DNA of 64,000 nt from Plotosus lineatus. Taxonomy: Eukaryota; Chordata; Actinopteri; Siluriformes; Plotosidae. Numbering within the stretch: position 1 is the stretch's first letter; each line of letters starts with the position of its first letter. The notes under the pieces were generated by a model. The model saw nothing but the letters and a program-made list of their open reading frames with translations, had not been told where the DNA came from and did not search any database. Shown in pieces: positions 1 through 10,564 of the stretch. Position numbers and translations under genes: made by a program. The stretch covers positions 70,126,001 through 70,190,000 of the forward strand of contig CM045733.1 of assembly GCA_024760905.1 (NCBI GenBank). The letters run 5' to 3'.

Positions 1-284
1 ACCAAATCTGCAAGGGTTTAACTGTAAGAAGAAACCAGGGTACAACGATGAACCCCATGCAGAGACGAAAAGAACATCCAAACTGTGATAATCACTGCAC
101 CACTTTGATGACTATCACAAACTCCTGTAGAATATGCTGTTACAGTAAAATAGTCAGTGGCGTGTTGTAACCCGATGGGAACCCTCAAAGTGTTCCCAGA
201 ATATATTCACTCATGAAAAATTCATACATTCATTCATTTTCCAAACGTCTCATTCTTTCAAGAGTCGCAGATACGACCCTGGGT

Positions 285-328
285 GAAGGTAGAGTACATC
301 CTGAAGAGGTCTGGTCTGTGATGGGGTT

Positions 329-385
<57 letters not shown>

Positions 386-495
386 TGGGGAAACTTGAAC
401 AGTGCATGTCTTTGGACTGTGGGGGGGGAAAGCCAGGGCATCTGGAGGAAACCAACCTGAGAAGGGGACATGCCATCCCACTGTGCCACCCCTGT
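285..495 (-). repeat. V-SINE-like remnant containing a (CA)26 tract
   Basis: On the minus strand this reads as the core and 3' part of a V-SINE/HE1-like element. Recognisable pieces are the 'gtgcatgtctttggactgtg' core at about 401-420 and the 'ctgggtgaaggtagagtaca' tail segment near 280-300. A perfect CA run at 331-382 sits between core and tail, where other copies in this window also carry CA/TG runs. Confidence 0.6.
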
Positions 496-2189
496 GGTTA
501 TTAAATTCCGCTTAAAGTTATTGGTAAAAAAATAAAAATAAAGTAAACAAAAAGTGCTGGAGTTTAATGATCAATGAAGCCAACATCTTGCAATACAGCA
601 ACTTCAACTTGAGTGCTTGGATTTAAAATTAAAAGTTTAATTTAAAAATCCTTTTGACCTTGTTGAAGGTCATCCTTGCCCTTTACAATTGTACATAATT
701 TTGGAATAAGTCCTCCATTAATTTGTTCTTATAAAGATAGCAAATAGGTTTTTCTTTGCTTTTGTTTCAGTTTGTTTTTGTTTTTTTGGCCTTTGCCCTG
801 TGACACCAGGTGTGATATCACTTCACGAGGTAATGCCAGTGAGCTCTGGTGCACTCTAGTGCTGATTCGAGGACAGTGATGTTTCAGCTCCTGCACTGAG
901 TGAGGCAGCAGCTGAACTACTACAACCCAATCAAATGGAATTTAATCAAGTTTACAAATACCTCGAACACCACTCGAACTTGAGGAGCGTGTTCTCTGAT
1001 CAACATGGACATGCACTCATTCATCTGTGCTTTCACGCATACAAAAGTCCACATGATTTCTTGAAGCAACTTTATTTTTTAATGAAACCACTTGCAATAA
1101 ATAAGACTTGAACAAACACAAAGAGGGATGGTCTGAAAAAGCCATGTAACAAAAGGAGAATTCGTAGAAATCCACCAGGTACACTCACAGTGCTCTATGG
1201 CTTCTGCCGTTACATTACTGCAAAGGTGAAGTTCAACCTGAAACATCCAGTCAATAAACAGAAAAAAACCCCCACGAACCCATTACTTATAAACTTAGTA
1301 TAAAATTATTCACTCAACAAATCTTTCTGAAACAATAAACCTCAGCTCCTTCAACACTCCACAGTACAGATCTTTGCATCTGCAAAAATAACGTATTGAT
1401 AAAAACTTTGGGGAAATGTAAACTAATATGAAGACAATTTAACAGACAAGCAACCGCAGTCTTAATACAGTATTTTAAATGAAAACAATGACGATATCAC
1501 CGTCAAAATAATGTTCAATAAATGTACACGATCTTATGAACAAAACCATCGTCGTTACATTCTATAACAATCTGAATATAGGCTCCTGTGGTTGCTTAAT
1601 GATTATTTTATTTTATTTTTTTTTTGCTTTGCATGTCTGGCTCATTTTACAGCAAGCAGCTATGGGACGAATATATAACACTGTGATGAAACACGACTGT
1701 GTTCTGCCTCACATATACTATTGCATAGTTTACATGTAGGCAAGGCTTTTTTGCTTTTGTTTTGAGTTGCAATGATAAACGTGCTTTCTTCTGGCTTCGA
1801 TATTATGGAAGAAGCTGATTTTCTTATGCAGGAAGTCATTGGATAATACAGTGTAAGGTAAGTCTGTAAATCATTAGAATTGCAATGTTAGCTTTATTTA
1901 CAGACTTATAATGGAAGTGGACCATGTCACATCCACAATCTTCTGGATGGTCAGAACAGAATTCACATTTGTTTATGGAATATTTTGATACTGGATGAGA
2001 ATTTCAAATGAATCCGAACAACTGGAAGCTCATAACAGAACGATTTATTGAAGTGTTTATGGCTAAAACCGGTTCTGGATTGAAAGCTCTTCAAGCAGGA
2101 AGACCGTGTAGAAGCCTCCGGGTTTCCCGAAGGTCAGTCATAGTATTGGTCTTAGGAACCATTGGTAAGAATCTGGAATACACTATACA

Positions 2190-2580
2190 CACATACTGTC
2201 AAAAGTTTGCAGACACTTGACCATCACACACATGTGCATCTTTTACAAACAGCTGCCTCACACAACAGTGGAAGCAACCGATTGTAATCTGTAGATTTTC
2301 TTTTCATGCACGTCTCAAGCTGCACTTTCCTTTTACCGCAACACTGGAACTAAGCCTGTGTCAGCATTACAATGCCCCACTCATAAAACAGGGTGCATGA
2401 AGACATTGTTTGCCCCCGGCCTTCTCACCAGACGTCTGTTCCTCTCCTCACTACTGCTCTAGACAAATTCTCACAACCGCAATTCAAAATGTACAGAGAA
2501 GCTACGTCTGGAATGGGATATTCAAAAAGCTTACAGAGTTATGACGATTAGGTGTCCATAAACTTTTGGCCATAGAATGC
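2190..2580. mobile_element. Tc1-like non-autonomous terminal-inverted-repeat element
   Basis: The left end reads 'ctgtcaaaagtttgcagaca' and the right end 'gtgtccataaacttttggcc'. These are imperfect inverted copies of each other. The motif 'gtgtccat..acttttggcc' is a familiar end of non-autonomous Tc1/mariner-type elements in fish. The interior has no transposase ORF. Boundaries are approximate. Confidence 0.6.
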
Positions 2581-2762
2581 ATGTTTTTTCTTTGTTGTTT
2601 TGTTCCATTACACCTTTACATACCACCAGCTATAAACAAACAAATGATCTTCGAGTGCTTGTATATAAGAGTAATGCATAATTCTTCTCTATAGGCAGTG
2701 TTTGATCTTCAATTTGAGATCTTTTTTATTGTTGTAAAAAAATTATGAACAGTGTCATTCTT

Positions 2763-2870
2763 TCATTCACTTTCTAAGCCGCTTATTCCTAATTATGGAA
2801 TTATTCCATCTCAGCCGACTCTGTGCAGGGTATACCATCGACAGCTCACCAAGCCATCGCAGGGCTGAAC
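2763..2870 (-). repeat. SINE 3' tail fragment
   Basis: This is a decayed minus-strand copy of the tail shared by the V-SINE-like and S2-L2 SINEs: 'cattcactttctaagccgct' followed by 'cctaattatgg' and 'cgacagctcaccaagccatc'. Confidence 0.6.
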
Positions 2871-3160
2871 AGATGTCATATATGCCAATGAATGCGGTCT
2901 GAATTTTGGAGGTGTATTTCTACTACATTTCTTCATGTCTCTAAATTAATAGGATCCATTACGCATCAAAACTTTGACCAACATTCTTGTAGCACTGGAT
3001 GAATAATGCTCCGATGACTCAGGCCTTGACCTATGAAGAATTTTTTTTAGTTTGTTTTTAAAGCTTGAATATATCTGAGTGGACGGGACGGTGCTGTGGG
3101 TGTTATCAGGATTGCAAACAAGTGTAAAATGTTGGCTGGATCAGCCGGGTAAAGCAGACA

Positions 3161-3421
3161 TCACTTGGGCCGGCCGCGCACCTGCAGCAAGGTGGGTGTT
3201 TGCTCCATGATGCGCACTAGCAGCTTGTCAATGTAGTCCTCTAGATCTTTCACCTGGACTTTTAATTTCTTCAGCTCAGCTTCACGCTTCTCCAGCAACG
3301 TGGCCTGGAGCTCGGACTCGGCCCTCTGTCTCTCCGCATCCATGTCCTGTTGCAGCAGTAGAGCGATCAGCTCCATGTTACTCAGAGTTTGGTAGTGAGT
3401 ATAGGCCTGTGACATGCACAC
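3161..3421 (-). CDS. rab11fip5: rab11fip5 exon 6: Rab11-binding domain (C-terminal)
   Basis: This last coding exon encodes 86 residues and a TGA stop. It carries the FIP Rab11-binding coiled coil: 'LSNMELIALLLQ', a charged helix rich in E, K and R, then 'DLEDYIDKLLVRIMEQTP' and 'TLLQVRGRPK'. The YIDxLLVRIME core is the Rab11 contact and FIP dimer region in this family. The acceptor AG is at 3422-3423, after a pyrimidine-poor tract, and continues phase 0 from exon 5. A second in-frame AG 15 nt further in could be an alternative start of the exon. Between the first leucine patch and the LEDYID core the helix is about 21 residues longer than in the mammalian FIP1 and FIP5 sequences as I remember them (see findings). 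Confidence 0.9.
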   Translation of the reverse strand: MCMSQAYTHYQTLSNMELIALLLQQDMDAERQRAESELQATLLEKREAELKKLKVQVKDLEDYIDKLLVRIMEQTPTLLQVRGRPK

Positions 3422-3593
3422 CTGCCCCAGACAAAAGATACACAAACACACAAACAGCACAGTCACGGAGAGAATGAAACAAAGAAGTACGACTAGATCA
3501 ATGAGTACCAGTACCCTTTTTAGTCTGAGGGGTTCGGGCTGAAATAACTTCAATACAAATTTTCTCTGTTTATTTTAGACCCTGGGTAACACT

Positions 3594-3763
3594 GGGGTGG
3601 GCTGGTGGTGTAGTGGTTAGAGTGCTGGGCTTATGATCGGGAGGTTGAGAGTTCAAATCCCAGTTAGACTCCCACTGTGCTAAGATTCCTGGGCAAGGTC
3701 TTAACCACAAGTGTGCCTGTGTTCACCCAGCAGTAGAAATGGCTACCAGTAAAAGCAGGATAC
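3594..3763 (+). mobile_element. S1 SINE, 3'-truncated copy
   Basis: This has the tRNA-like head of the S1 family: an A-box-like 'gtggtgtagtggttagagtg', then 'ttatgatcgggaggtt' and the B-box-like 'gagttcaaatcccag'. The body 'gggcaaggtcttaaccacaa' follows. It stops after 'gtaaaagcaggatac', where the C-rich start of the next element begins. Confidence 0.75.
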
Positions 3764-4494
3764 CCCCCCAAACCCCCGCCAACCCCCCCCCCCCCCCCCC
3801 AACTGATGTATACGTATATGTAAATATCTTCTTCTTTTCCTTTCGGCTGTTCTCTTCAGGGGTCGCTACAGCAAACCATCCGCCTCCATCTCGCCCTGTC
3901 CTCTGCATCTTCTTCTCTTACTCCAATGACCTTCATGTCCTCCTTCACCACATCCATAAATCTCTTCTTTGGTCTTCCTCTAGGCCTTCTGCCTGGTAGT
4001 TCCAACCTCAGCATCCTACTGCCAATATACTCACTATCCCTCCTCTGTACATGTCCAAACCATCTCAATCTAGCCTCTCTGACTTTGTTTCAATATACGT
4101 ATATGTGTATATAATAGCAATAAATACATATTCAATGCTATAAATGCTTATAACAATTAAACATTAAAAAATAACATAAGATGTAAATAAAATATAAATA
4201 CACACATACAGATGGTATTGCATGAGAAGAAGACGACACACATACATACACGCACACAGATGCAACAATGTAAGTAGTTTTGATGGGAGATTTTGGGTTG
4301 TTTTTTTATGTTGGTTGAAGTTTTTTTTGGCCCAATTGGCCCTGTTTTTGTGGCATTTTCCTTAACTTTTCCCCTGTTCTTCTTTAATTTCCTTATTTTT
4401 TAATTCAATGAATATTTATTTATTTGTTTTTTAAAAACCCGCGATGCACTGAAGCCACAAGAATTGAAGCGCGAAGTAGCAAGGGATTCCTGTG
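3764..4494. mobile_element. M-type DNA element (TA target), interrupted copy
   Basis: From about 3805 to 4494 this matches the intact M element at 49396-49843. Shared blocks include 'aataaatacatattcaatgc', 'tataaatgcttataa' and 'gcgcgaagtagcaagggatt' at the right end. An RTE 3' end (3831-4089) is inserted in it. The left terminal repeat is missing or scrambled in a run of Cs. No ORF is present. Confidence 0.7.
3831..4089 (-). mobile_element. RTE LINE, 3'-end fragment
   Basis: This is a minus-strand, 5'-truncated copy of the RTE found elsewhere in the window. The 3' terminus reads 'cttcttttcctttcggctgt' on the plus strand. The reverse strand encodes 'MRWFGHVQRRDSEYIGSRML' and continues to 'RPRGRPKKRFMDVVKEDM'. 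It splits the host M element within 'tatacgtatatgt', which is present on both sides and looks like the target-site duplication. Confidence 0.8.

Positions 4495-4498
<4 letters not shown>

Positions 4499-4556
<58 letters not shown>
4499..4556. repeat. (CA)n microsatellite
   Basis: A nearly pure CA run of about 29 units abuts the right end of the interrupted M element. Confidence 0.95.
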
Positions 4557-4558
<2 letters not shown>

Positions 4559-5113
4559 GTAGGCCCTCGTTATTCACGGGGTTTCAGTTCTGGCCCCTCC
4601 CACAAATCAAGAAAATCTGAGAGTTCTGTACCCTGAAGTAAAACCCTATGTATGATATTACATGCGTTAAAATATGCTCCTTAAACACATTGTATAGATT
4701 ATTTAGTACAATTAAAAATGCACACGTAACAGCATTAACAAAAACATATGTAACATCGGTCCTGATGTTGAGAGGGCACTGTTACATGACAAAGTGACTC
4801 ACAAGGGTTACTGCTTGCTCCTCCTGCTGCACACTGTTGATTGTATCATATTACATTTATGTTTGGATTGAATTACATCACTGTAGACTAGTATTCCAAA
4901 ATTACACACGATTAACACATAATCTCCAAACTTGCCACAGAAAGCCAAATATCGGTGAGTTTCCATACAGGTGTCTCTGGTCAGTGTTTGAGATTTCTAT
5001 GCAAAGCTGCCATTAGAAACTTAATCCTTTCTTTTTGTTGTTGTTGTTGTTACTAATCTTACCAGCTAAACGGTGATGAGTGAGGTTTTGTAAAATGTGA
5101 ATGTGCTCGCTAC

Positions 5114-5246
5114 CTGCGGTTTTTCTTCCTCAGCCGCGGTCTGCTGTGTGGAGCGTCCAGGATGTATGGAGGAGCGTAGTTTCTCCAACACTGATTTCTT
5201 TTCTCCTGACACAGCTGTGTTAGTCAGAGGCTTCACTGGATGGGGG
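5114..5246 (-). CDS. rab11fip5: rab11fip5 exon 5
   Basis: This 133-nt exon starts after acceptor 'ttgttcAG' (AG at 5247-5248). With the AG left over from exon 4 it completes a serine codon, then reads 'PHPVKPLTNTAVSGEKKSVL' and 'EKLRSSIHPGRSTQ' to 'EEEKPQ'. It ends phase 0 at CAG before donor GTAGCG. The PHPVKPL start is what I recall from the segment just before the Rab11-binding domain of mammalian FIP5. Basic residues and serines dominate, with no fold predicted by eye. Confidence 0.88.
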
Positions 5247-5930
5247 CTGAACAAGCAGCAATCATAATAATGAGAAATTGTAATACGGTATAGCAATAAT
5301 AATATTAAAAGCTGTAGTTGTTGTTTTAGTGTCAGGATCAACAAGCAATGCAGAATCTCTATAGTGAGAGTGGTTAGGTTTATTTTAAAATTCTGTGAAA
5401 ATATAAGAAAAAAAGCCCGTCATAGTGACGATTCAGTGACATCACTTATTATAACCATACAATAATACCTGCAAAATAAATTCAGGCCTTTCTTCATTGT
5501 GTGAATTCTGATCAGTCTCTCAGACTTCAAGATCAATGACGCATCTATACGATATTCATGCAAATTGTAGTCAAAATGACAAACTAATTTAATAAGCACG
5601 GGATTCGATATGTTATCCATCAGCCTATTGTACTGCCTTATACTGTGTTGTGAATATGATTGGGATTTAATGATATTATTTTACTCAAATACAGAAATTA
5701 AGCAGTCTTAAAGCACACTGCAACATCATGACTGAGCCATTTCACAGAACTTAGCAAAAGAAGCAGGTCTGGTTACTGTCAAGCTAGCAGTACTGCATAC
5801 TATCAGGTGTCTGTCAATACAAAGACACCTAGTCTGATGTTCATATTCTATAATAAAATAGAATTAATACAGAAAATAGTGTTGATTGATTGCCATTATT
5901 TTATACTATTAATTATTACTCTCTATTCTA

Positions 5931-6243
5931 GAGCAGTGGTGTCCTGGTGGTATAGGTGCTGGATCACTGATCCTAAGGTTGGGGGTTCAAGCCCCACTCT
6001 CCCTGGGTTGCCACTGTCCTCCCCAGTGCTGCCAACTGGGTACTAAAAGCCGGCCATGTCTCACACTGTCTATGGTGTGAGGCTGTAAAAGAACCATTGC
6101 TGACTTTCGACAAGAGGAGCTGCATAGCCGTCAGAGTGTTTCTGCCCTGCGATGGTCGGGCGAGCTGTCCAGGGTGTACTCTGCCCTCGCCGGAGTCAGC
6201 TAGGCCTAATTAGGATTAAGCGGTTATAGAAAATGAATGATGA
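5931..6243 (+). mobile_element. S2 SINE with L2-like tail
   Basis: The tRNA-like head is 'gcagtggtgtcctggtggta' with 'gatcactgatcctaaggttg' and B-box 'gggggttcaagcccc'. The body reads 'aagaaccattgctgactttc' and 'gccgtcagagtgtttctgcc'. At 'ctgcgatggtcgggcgagct' the L2-like tail begins and runs to 'ctaattaggattaagcggtt' and 'aaatgaatgat'. Confidence 0.85.
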
Positions 6244-6296
6244 ACGCTCTATATTTATCTTTCTGTCTGTATCTATCCTCCCATGTCTGTCTCCCT

Positions 6297-6336
<40 letters not shown>

Positions 6337-6655
6337 GAATGCTCGGTGGCATAGCAATAAGCCCTGGGTTCGATTTCCTGGGCTCAGTTGTTTTTGTGTG
6401 GAATTTCCATTCTCTCTCCATACTTGTGTGGGTTTCCTCCAACAATCCAAAGTCATGTACATTTGGCTAATTGTTTGTTCCAAACTGACCTTGGCATGAG
6501 TGTGAGTGCGAGTGTGAATGGTCGTGTGCGTGTTGCCCTAAGGTGGTCTGGCGAGCTGTTCAGGGTGTACTTCTTTCCCCTGTGTTGGTTAAGATAGGCA
6601 CTAGCCTTCCCATGACTCATGTAGGTTTCAAAAGTTTGGAAAAATGAGTGTAAGT
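6297..6655 (+). repeat. (CA)n(TA)n tract followed by a V-SINE-like copy
   Basis: A CA/TA run (6297-6336) precedes a decayed V-SINE-like element with a head remnant 'ctcggtggcatagcaataag', core 'tgtgtgggtttcctccaaca' and tail 'tggcgagctgttcagggtgt'. The end is worn and fades at about 6655. Confidence 0.7.
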
Positions 6656-7152
6656 GCAAAAAAATAATATTATATATAATATGATAAAGCACATTTTAAT
6701 GAAAACATTAAGCAGTATTTTGATTTAAATTGATGTTAATTTTTAAATTTATGGAAGGACATGCAGGTAGACTGTTCTATTCGAATCCCTGATTTCAGTG
6801 CATGATAGGATTTATAATCCAGCACACCAGTGAACACCACAATGCTAAAGAGCCGGAACAATATTTCAGTATTTCAGAGTTTAATTCAATCTACTGTGTT
6901 TATTATTACTGTTTAATCGCTCTTGTGTTTATAAATCCTTTATGCTGCAGTACAACAGATGCAAGAAGCATAAGAAGCAAAATGCAAAAATGAACAGAGC
7001 AAACAAAAGAGAAAAGCAGCTAAATAAAGAATATCACATGAGCAAAGCTGAATATAGCATTGTAGCAGGAGATGGACAAAGAAAGACCAGAAGAGAACAG
7101 ACCAAATTAAACAGTGATGTTGAAGAAACAAACGTTAATTTCTGGCTAGTGT

Positions 7153-7153
<1 letters not shown>

Positions 7154-7240
<87 letters not shown>

Positions 7241-7297
7241 GGATACTGTATGCAGTCCTGTCCCTCCTGCACCTGTGTGTCTAAATGGAGTGTGTGA

Positions 7298-7351
<54 letters not shown>

Positions 7352-7352
7352 A
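7154..7352. repeat. (CA)43 and (TG)24 tracts beside exon 4
   Basis: There are two dinucleotide runs of opposite phase: CA at 7154-7239 and TG at 7303-7350, about 63 bp apart. On the gene strand the nearer run reads CA and begins about 65 nt after the exon 4 donor. The opposite phases could let the two runs pair as a hairpin in RNA or single-stranded DNA. Confidence 0.95.
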
Positions 7353-7416
7353 CACGTGTATAGGTGTGTCAGGTGAAGGAGGAGGGGAGGAGTGAATATC
7401 CTCTTGGAGATCTCAC

Positions 7417-9654
7417 CTGCTCTCCTCAGCGGGAGGGCGACTGCTAGCTGGCTCGGCCTCCTCCGAGGTAAGTGTGTGCTTTGCAGTAGTCTGGAGTGTG
7501 GAGGTGGTGTCGGAGGCCTCGGCCAAAGTGCTTCCAAAACCAGGCGTTGTGGTTTGGGAATGTATAAGTGACAGGCTGGGGTCAGAAGTGGCATTTGGAT
7601 GAGAAAACGGCAGAGATGAAGTCTTCGGCAGAAGAGGGTCTGAAGGTGTAGGTTCCGGACTCTCTGTTGTTGATAATACTGCACAGTGGTCAGTCTTGGG
7701 GGAGTTTGTAGTGGAAGGTGCTCTAATGCGTGCTGATCGAACTCGAGTTTCCGAAGGACTTCTTGAGCCTCTCGGTGCTACATGAGCATGCAAATCCTCA
7801 AAACTTATTCCATCTGTGACACGTACAGGTGACTCAGTGATCTTGTGGCTTTCTGAAAGAAGAACACTGAAGTTATTCCCTTCTGGTTTGACTTCAGCTG
7901 TTTTAATGTTAATTGTGTCATAAGTCGAACAGCGTCCAACATCTTGTGAAGCATCTACGCCTGCATGGTCCTGTGCTGCATCAGGTGCAAGATGTGCCAT
8001 CACGTTTCCTTCATCGCGGTCTTGTTGGGGGATTGTTTGTGGACTTACAAAGCCCTGTTTGTGATTAAAATCCGCTGATTCAACTCTTACAGTAGAGTAT
8101 GAATGTTGCTGGATGCCATGCTGTTCGACATTGCCACAGGGTTTCTCACAATGTTTACCGTTGGACTTTGCACTTGTAACAACACCACTATCCAGAGTTT
8201 CCTTCAGGGAAAACTGTTCTTGGTTTATTAATTGCGGAGGCTCTGGAGAGATTCCAGGCAAATCTGCAGCATTTAGGCACCCAGTTGGCACCTTGTTTCT
8301 AACTTTATCAATCATTCCGAATGTGGTGTGGTTCACATCTGACGGTGAGCTGTCACAATCAATAAAAGCAAACTGGGACGTGTCGTTTGTATTGTTATTG
8401 GGATCGGGAGTAGTTATAACGTTCTCTGTTTGTTCATCAGAAACGGGCTTCTGTTCCGAAGACGACTCTGGATTTATCTGGACCTGAAAGTCACTACACA
8501 TCGACTCGCTCACAGTTGTATCACAGTCTGAGAGGCAAAATGGCGTACTGGGCATAGTGTGATCGCTGGAAGAATACTGGGAGTTCTCCTGTATATGTTT
8601 GTAACCCTGTTGAGAGTTCTTTAGTACAATATTAACACATCCTTCAGTCAAAACTTTCTCTTGACCATTTTCTAAAATGTTTCGATTTTCATCTGTGGAC
8701 ATCTGCACAGTCTGTGAAGGTGAATAAACATTCACATTCTGCTCAAGAGTAGCACAGTGCAAGTCTTCATTTAAATGAGAAACACCCGTGTTTGATTCTC
8801 TCTGTCTCTCTCGATGTCGAATCGAAGCCAAATCTGTCTGGAATAGCAAGCAAGCTTCTTTTTGGACCGCGAGCTCCTGTGCCCGGTCTAGCCAGCTGTC
8901 TGAGCCCCTCTCTTGAAAGGGCACTGGGGTCCTCATTGGCCTTCGAGAGATGAACGCAGGAAGGTTGCAGTCTTTGTAGATTCTGTCATCAGCGATGAGC
9001 CCCATTTTTGGTTGAACACCGCAGTAATCAAGCAGATGCGGTTTAGGAGGTGAAGGAGGAATTATGGCTGAGGATGGTCGCGTAGGAGTCTCAACTGGCG
9101 ATTTAAGACGGCTAGTGGCCAATGCTTCAAATTCATCCCATGCCCCCCTACCTTCAGATAAAGGATGGCTTGCTTGCACTGCATTATTAGAGCTCACAGT
9201 GGCTGTCTCTGGTGTCCCAGGCATTAAAGCAGGGAGGGATCTCTGTCGAGCTACACTCCGAGGCCGCTCTCTCTTTATAGAGTACATTTTATTTGGTGCG
9301 CCATCAAAGACCGTACCTGCTGGGCCGCTTCTCACAGGGAACACCTGATAATGGTTGAATGGAGAGTTGTGGCAACCAGAAATTGCAGGAGGAGATTTCA
9401 AAGCTTCTTCGGCTAGGAGCTCTTCAAAAAATGGGTTCCTTTGCAGATGTGTGAGGAAAGGGTTGGTAGGGGAGATGGAAGGTGGTGAAGGTGAGGGATG
9501 GGAGAATGGATTAGTATGAGAACCAACAGGAGAGGATGGCATATGGCTAGTAGCAGAAATTAGGGGAAGAGAACGTGGTGGTGGAGAGGGGTAGCAAGGA
9601 GGGTGGGAAGTGGATGTTTCTGGGCTGCTTTCTACTTTAGGAGGAACTCCCAGC
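7417..9654 (-). CDS. rab11fip5: rab11fip5 exon 4: long central exon with NPF motifs
   Basis: This 2238-nt exon encodes about 746 residues, mostly Ser, Pro, Thr, Asn and Glu, with no obvious fold. Near its start are three NPF tripeptides (about residues 53-79 of the exon) within 'HTNPFSHP', 'PTNPFLTHL' and 'QRNPFFEELL'. In class I FIPs, NPF motifs are known docking sites for EH-domain proteins of the EHD family. Next come 'KMYSIKRERPRSVARQRSLP' and 'WDEFEALA'. Acceptor 'cctccacAG' is at 9655-9656 and donor 'GCAG|GTGAGA' ends at 7417. Phase 2 at both ends means the exon can be skipped without a frameshift, matching my memory that FIP5 exists in short and long forms. Confidence 0.88.
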
Positions 9655-9730
9655 CTGTGGAGGGAAGGCACAAGTAGTCCTCTTAGTCATATCCATGAGT
9701 ATTAGGGCCATAACTGCTGCTGCCAAAGGG

Positions 9731-9794
<64 letters not shown>

Positions 9795-10564
9795 TCTTTA
9801 AATCATTTAAAAACACAAGTCCAAGGCTTTAGGATTTAATTTATTATTGAGTTGACTATGTTTTTTGACATGTTGTGGTATGGCATGATTTATGACTTTT
9901 TCTTTGGGAATTAATTCTACAAAAAAATTTTGCACCAAAATGTCCATTTCTGTTAAATAAAAATATAGCGTGGACATAATGGAAACAAGTGACTACCTAA
10001 AATTTCTGATTGGTTGAAATGAAATGAGTGGTAAGCTATAACACAACAGTACAAATGTGTCCAGTCTCCATGAAACATGCTATTTCTCACAAAAAATAAT
10101 GTACTTAGCAACAAAAAAAAACAAAACAAAACAAAACAACAAAACAAAACAAAAAATCAAATATATATAAAAGCCTAAAAAAACAAGAAGGACGAAATGA
10201 ACCAAACAGGTCATAAACCTACTAAAATATCTGCATGCACAAACAGTATGCCGTATAATCACACAACAAGCCGTGTCAATAATAGATGCTTTTTTTTGGA
10301 ATTAAATACGTAACTCAAAATGTCTGCGGACTTGTAGCACTGGATGACTGATCTATGTTATACATGTGAAGGATAACTAAACAAAATGGATCACAGTTCC
10401 TGTGTGTTTTCCTGAGCCTGAGCGATACAGATAAACGTGCAATTCTACAAACTTTAAATCTGTTTCAATGCTCATAGAGAACACAGATTCATAAAACCCA
10501 CTCGCAGTCAGGCAGTCTATTTCTGGACGCTGTGTAACTTAAATGCTTAAACGCCATGACTCAC
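9655..10564 (-). other. rab11fip5 intron 3 with (AT)n tract
   Basis: This short intron carries a pure AT run at 9729-9788 and an A-rich stretch near 10110-10160 ('aaaacaaaacaaaacaa'). No other element is recognisable. Confidence 0.8.

Larger units (their letters stand above)
1..3160. other. 3' flank of rab11fip5, no other gene seen
   Basis: This stretch follows the rab11fip5 stop codon on the minus strand and should contain its 3' UTR. Minus-strand AATAAA hexamers (seen as tttatt on the plus strand) occur at about 2725-2730 and 1071-1076. I cannot tell which, if any, is used. The stretch also holds a V-SINE remnant with a CA tract, a Tc1-like terminal-repeat element and a SINE tail fragment, listed separately. 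Between about 500 and 2190 I see only AT-rich unique sequence with no convincing ORF. Confidence 0.5.
3422..5113 (-). other. rab11fip5 intron 5
   Basis: The intron runs from donor GTAGCG next to 5114 to acceptor AG at 3422-3423. It contains a truncated S1 SINE, an M-type DNA element with an RTE 3' end inserted in it, and a (CA)n tract. From about 4557 to 4990 there may be a further, incomplete pogo-like element ('taggccctcgttattcacgg' at its left end). No coding sequence is apparent. Confidence 0.7.
5247..7416 (-). other. rab11fip5 intron 4 with SINEs and CA/TG tracts
   Basis: The intron follows the long exon 4 and holds one S2-L2 SINE, one V-SINE-like copy and two long CA/TG tracts. The tract nearest the exon starts about 65 nt inside the intron. 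Nothing coding is supported: the ORFs crossing here come from the CA/TG repeats. Confidence 0.7.

Noticed and set aside
3594..3763. tRNA gene in the S1 or S2 heads
   Set aside because: The A- and B-box-like motifs are those of SINE heads. The cloverleaf cannot be closed by eye, and each head continues into the same SINE body in many copies.
7034..7684. Long ORFs of His/Thr or Cys/Val repeats over CA/TG tracts (also at 32000, 37844 and 63242-63822)
   Set aside because: They are translations of simple repeats and have no neighbouring exon structure.
8113..9348. Plus-strand ORFs inside rab11fip5 exon 4
   Set aside because: They are antisense to a clear coding exon and have no motifs of their own.
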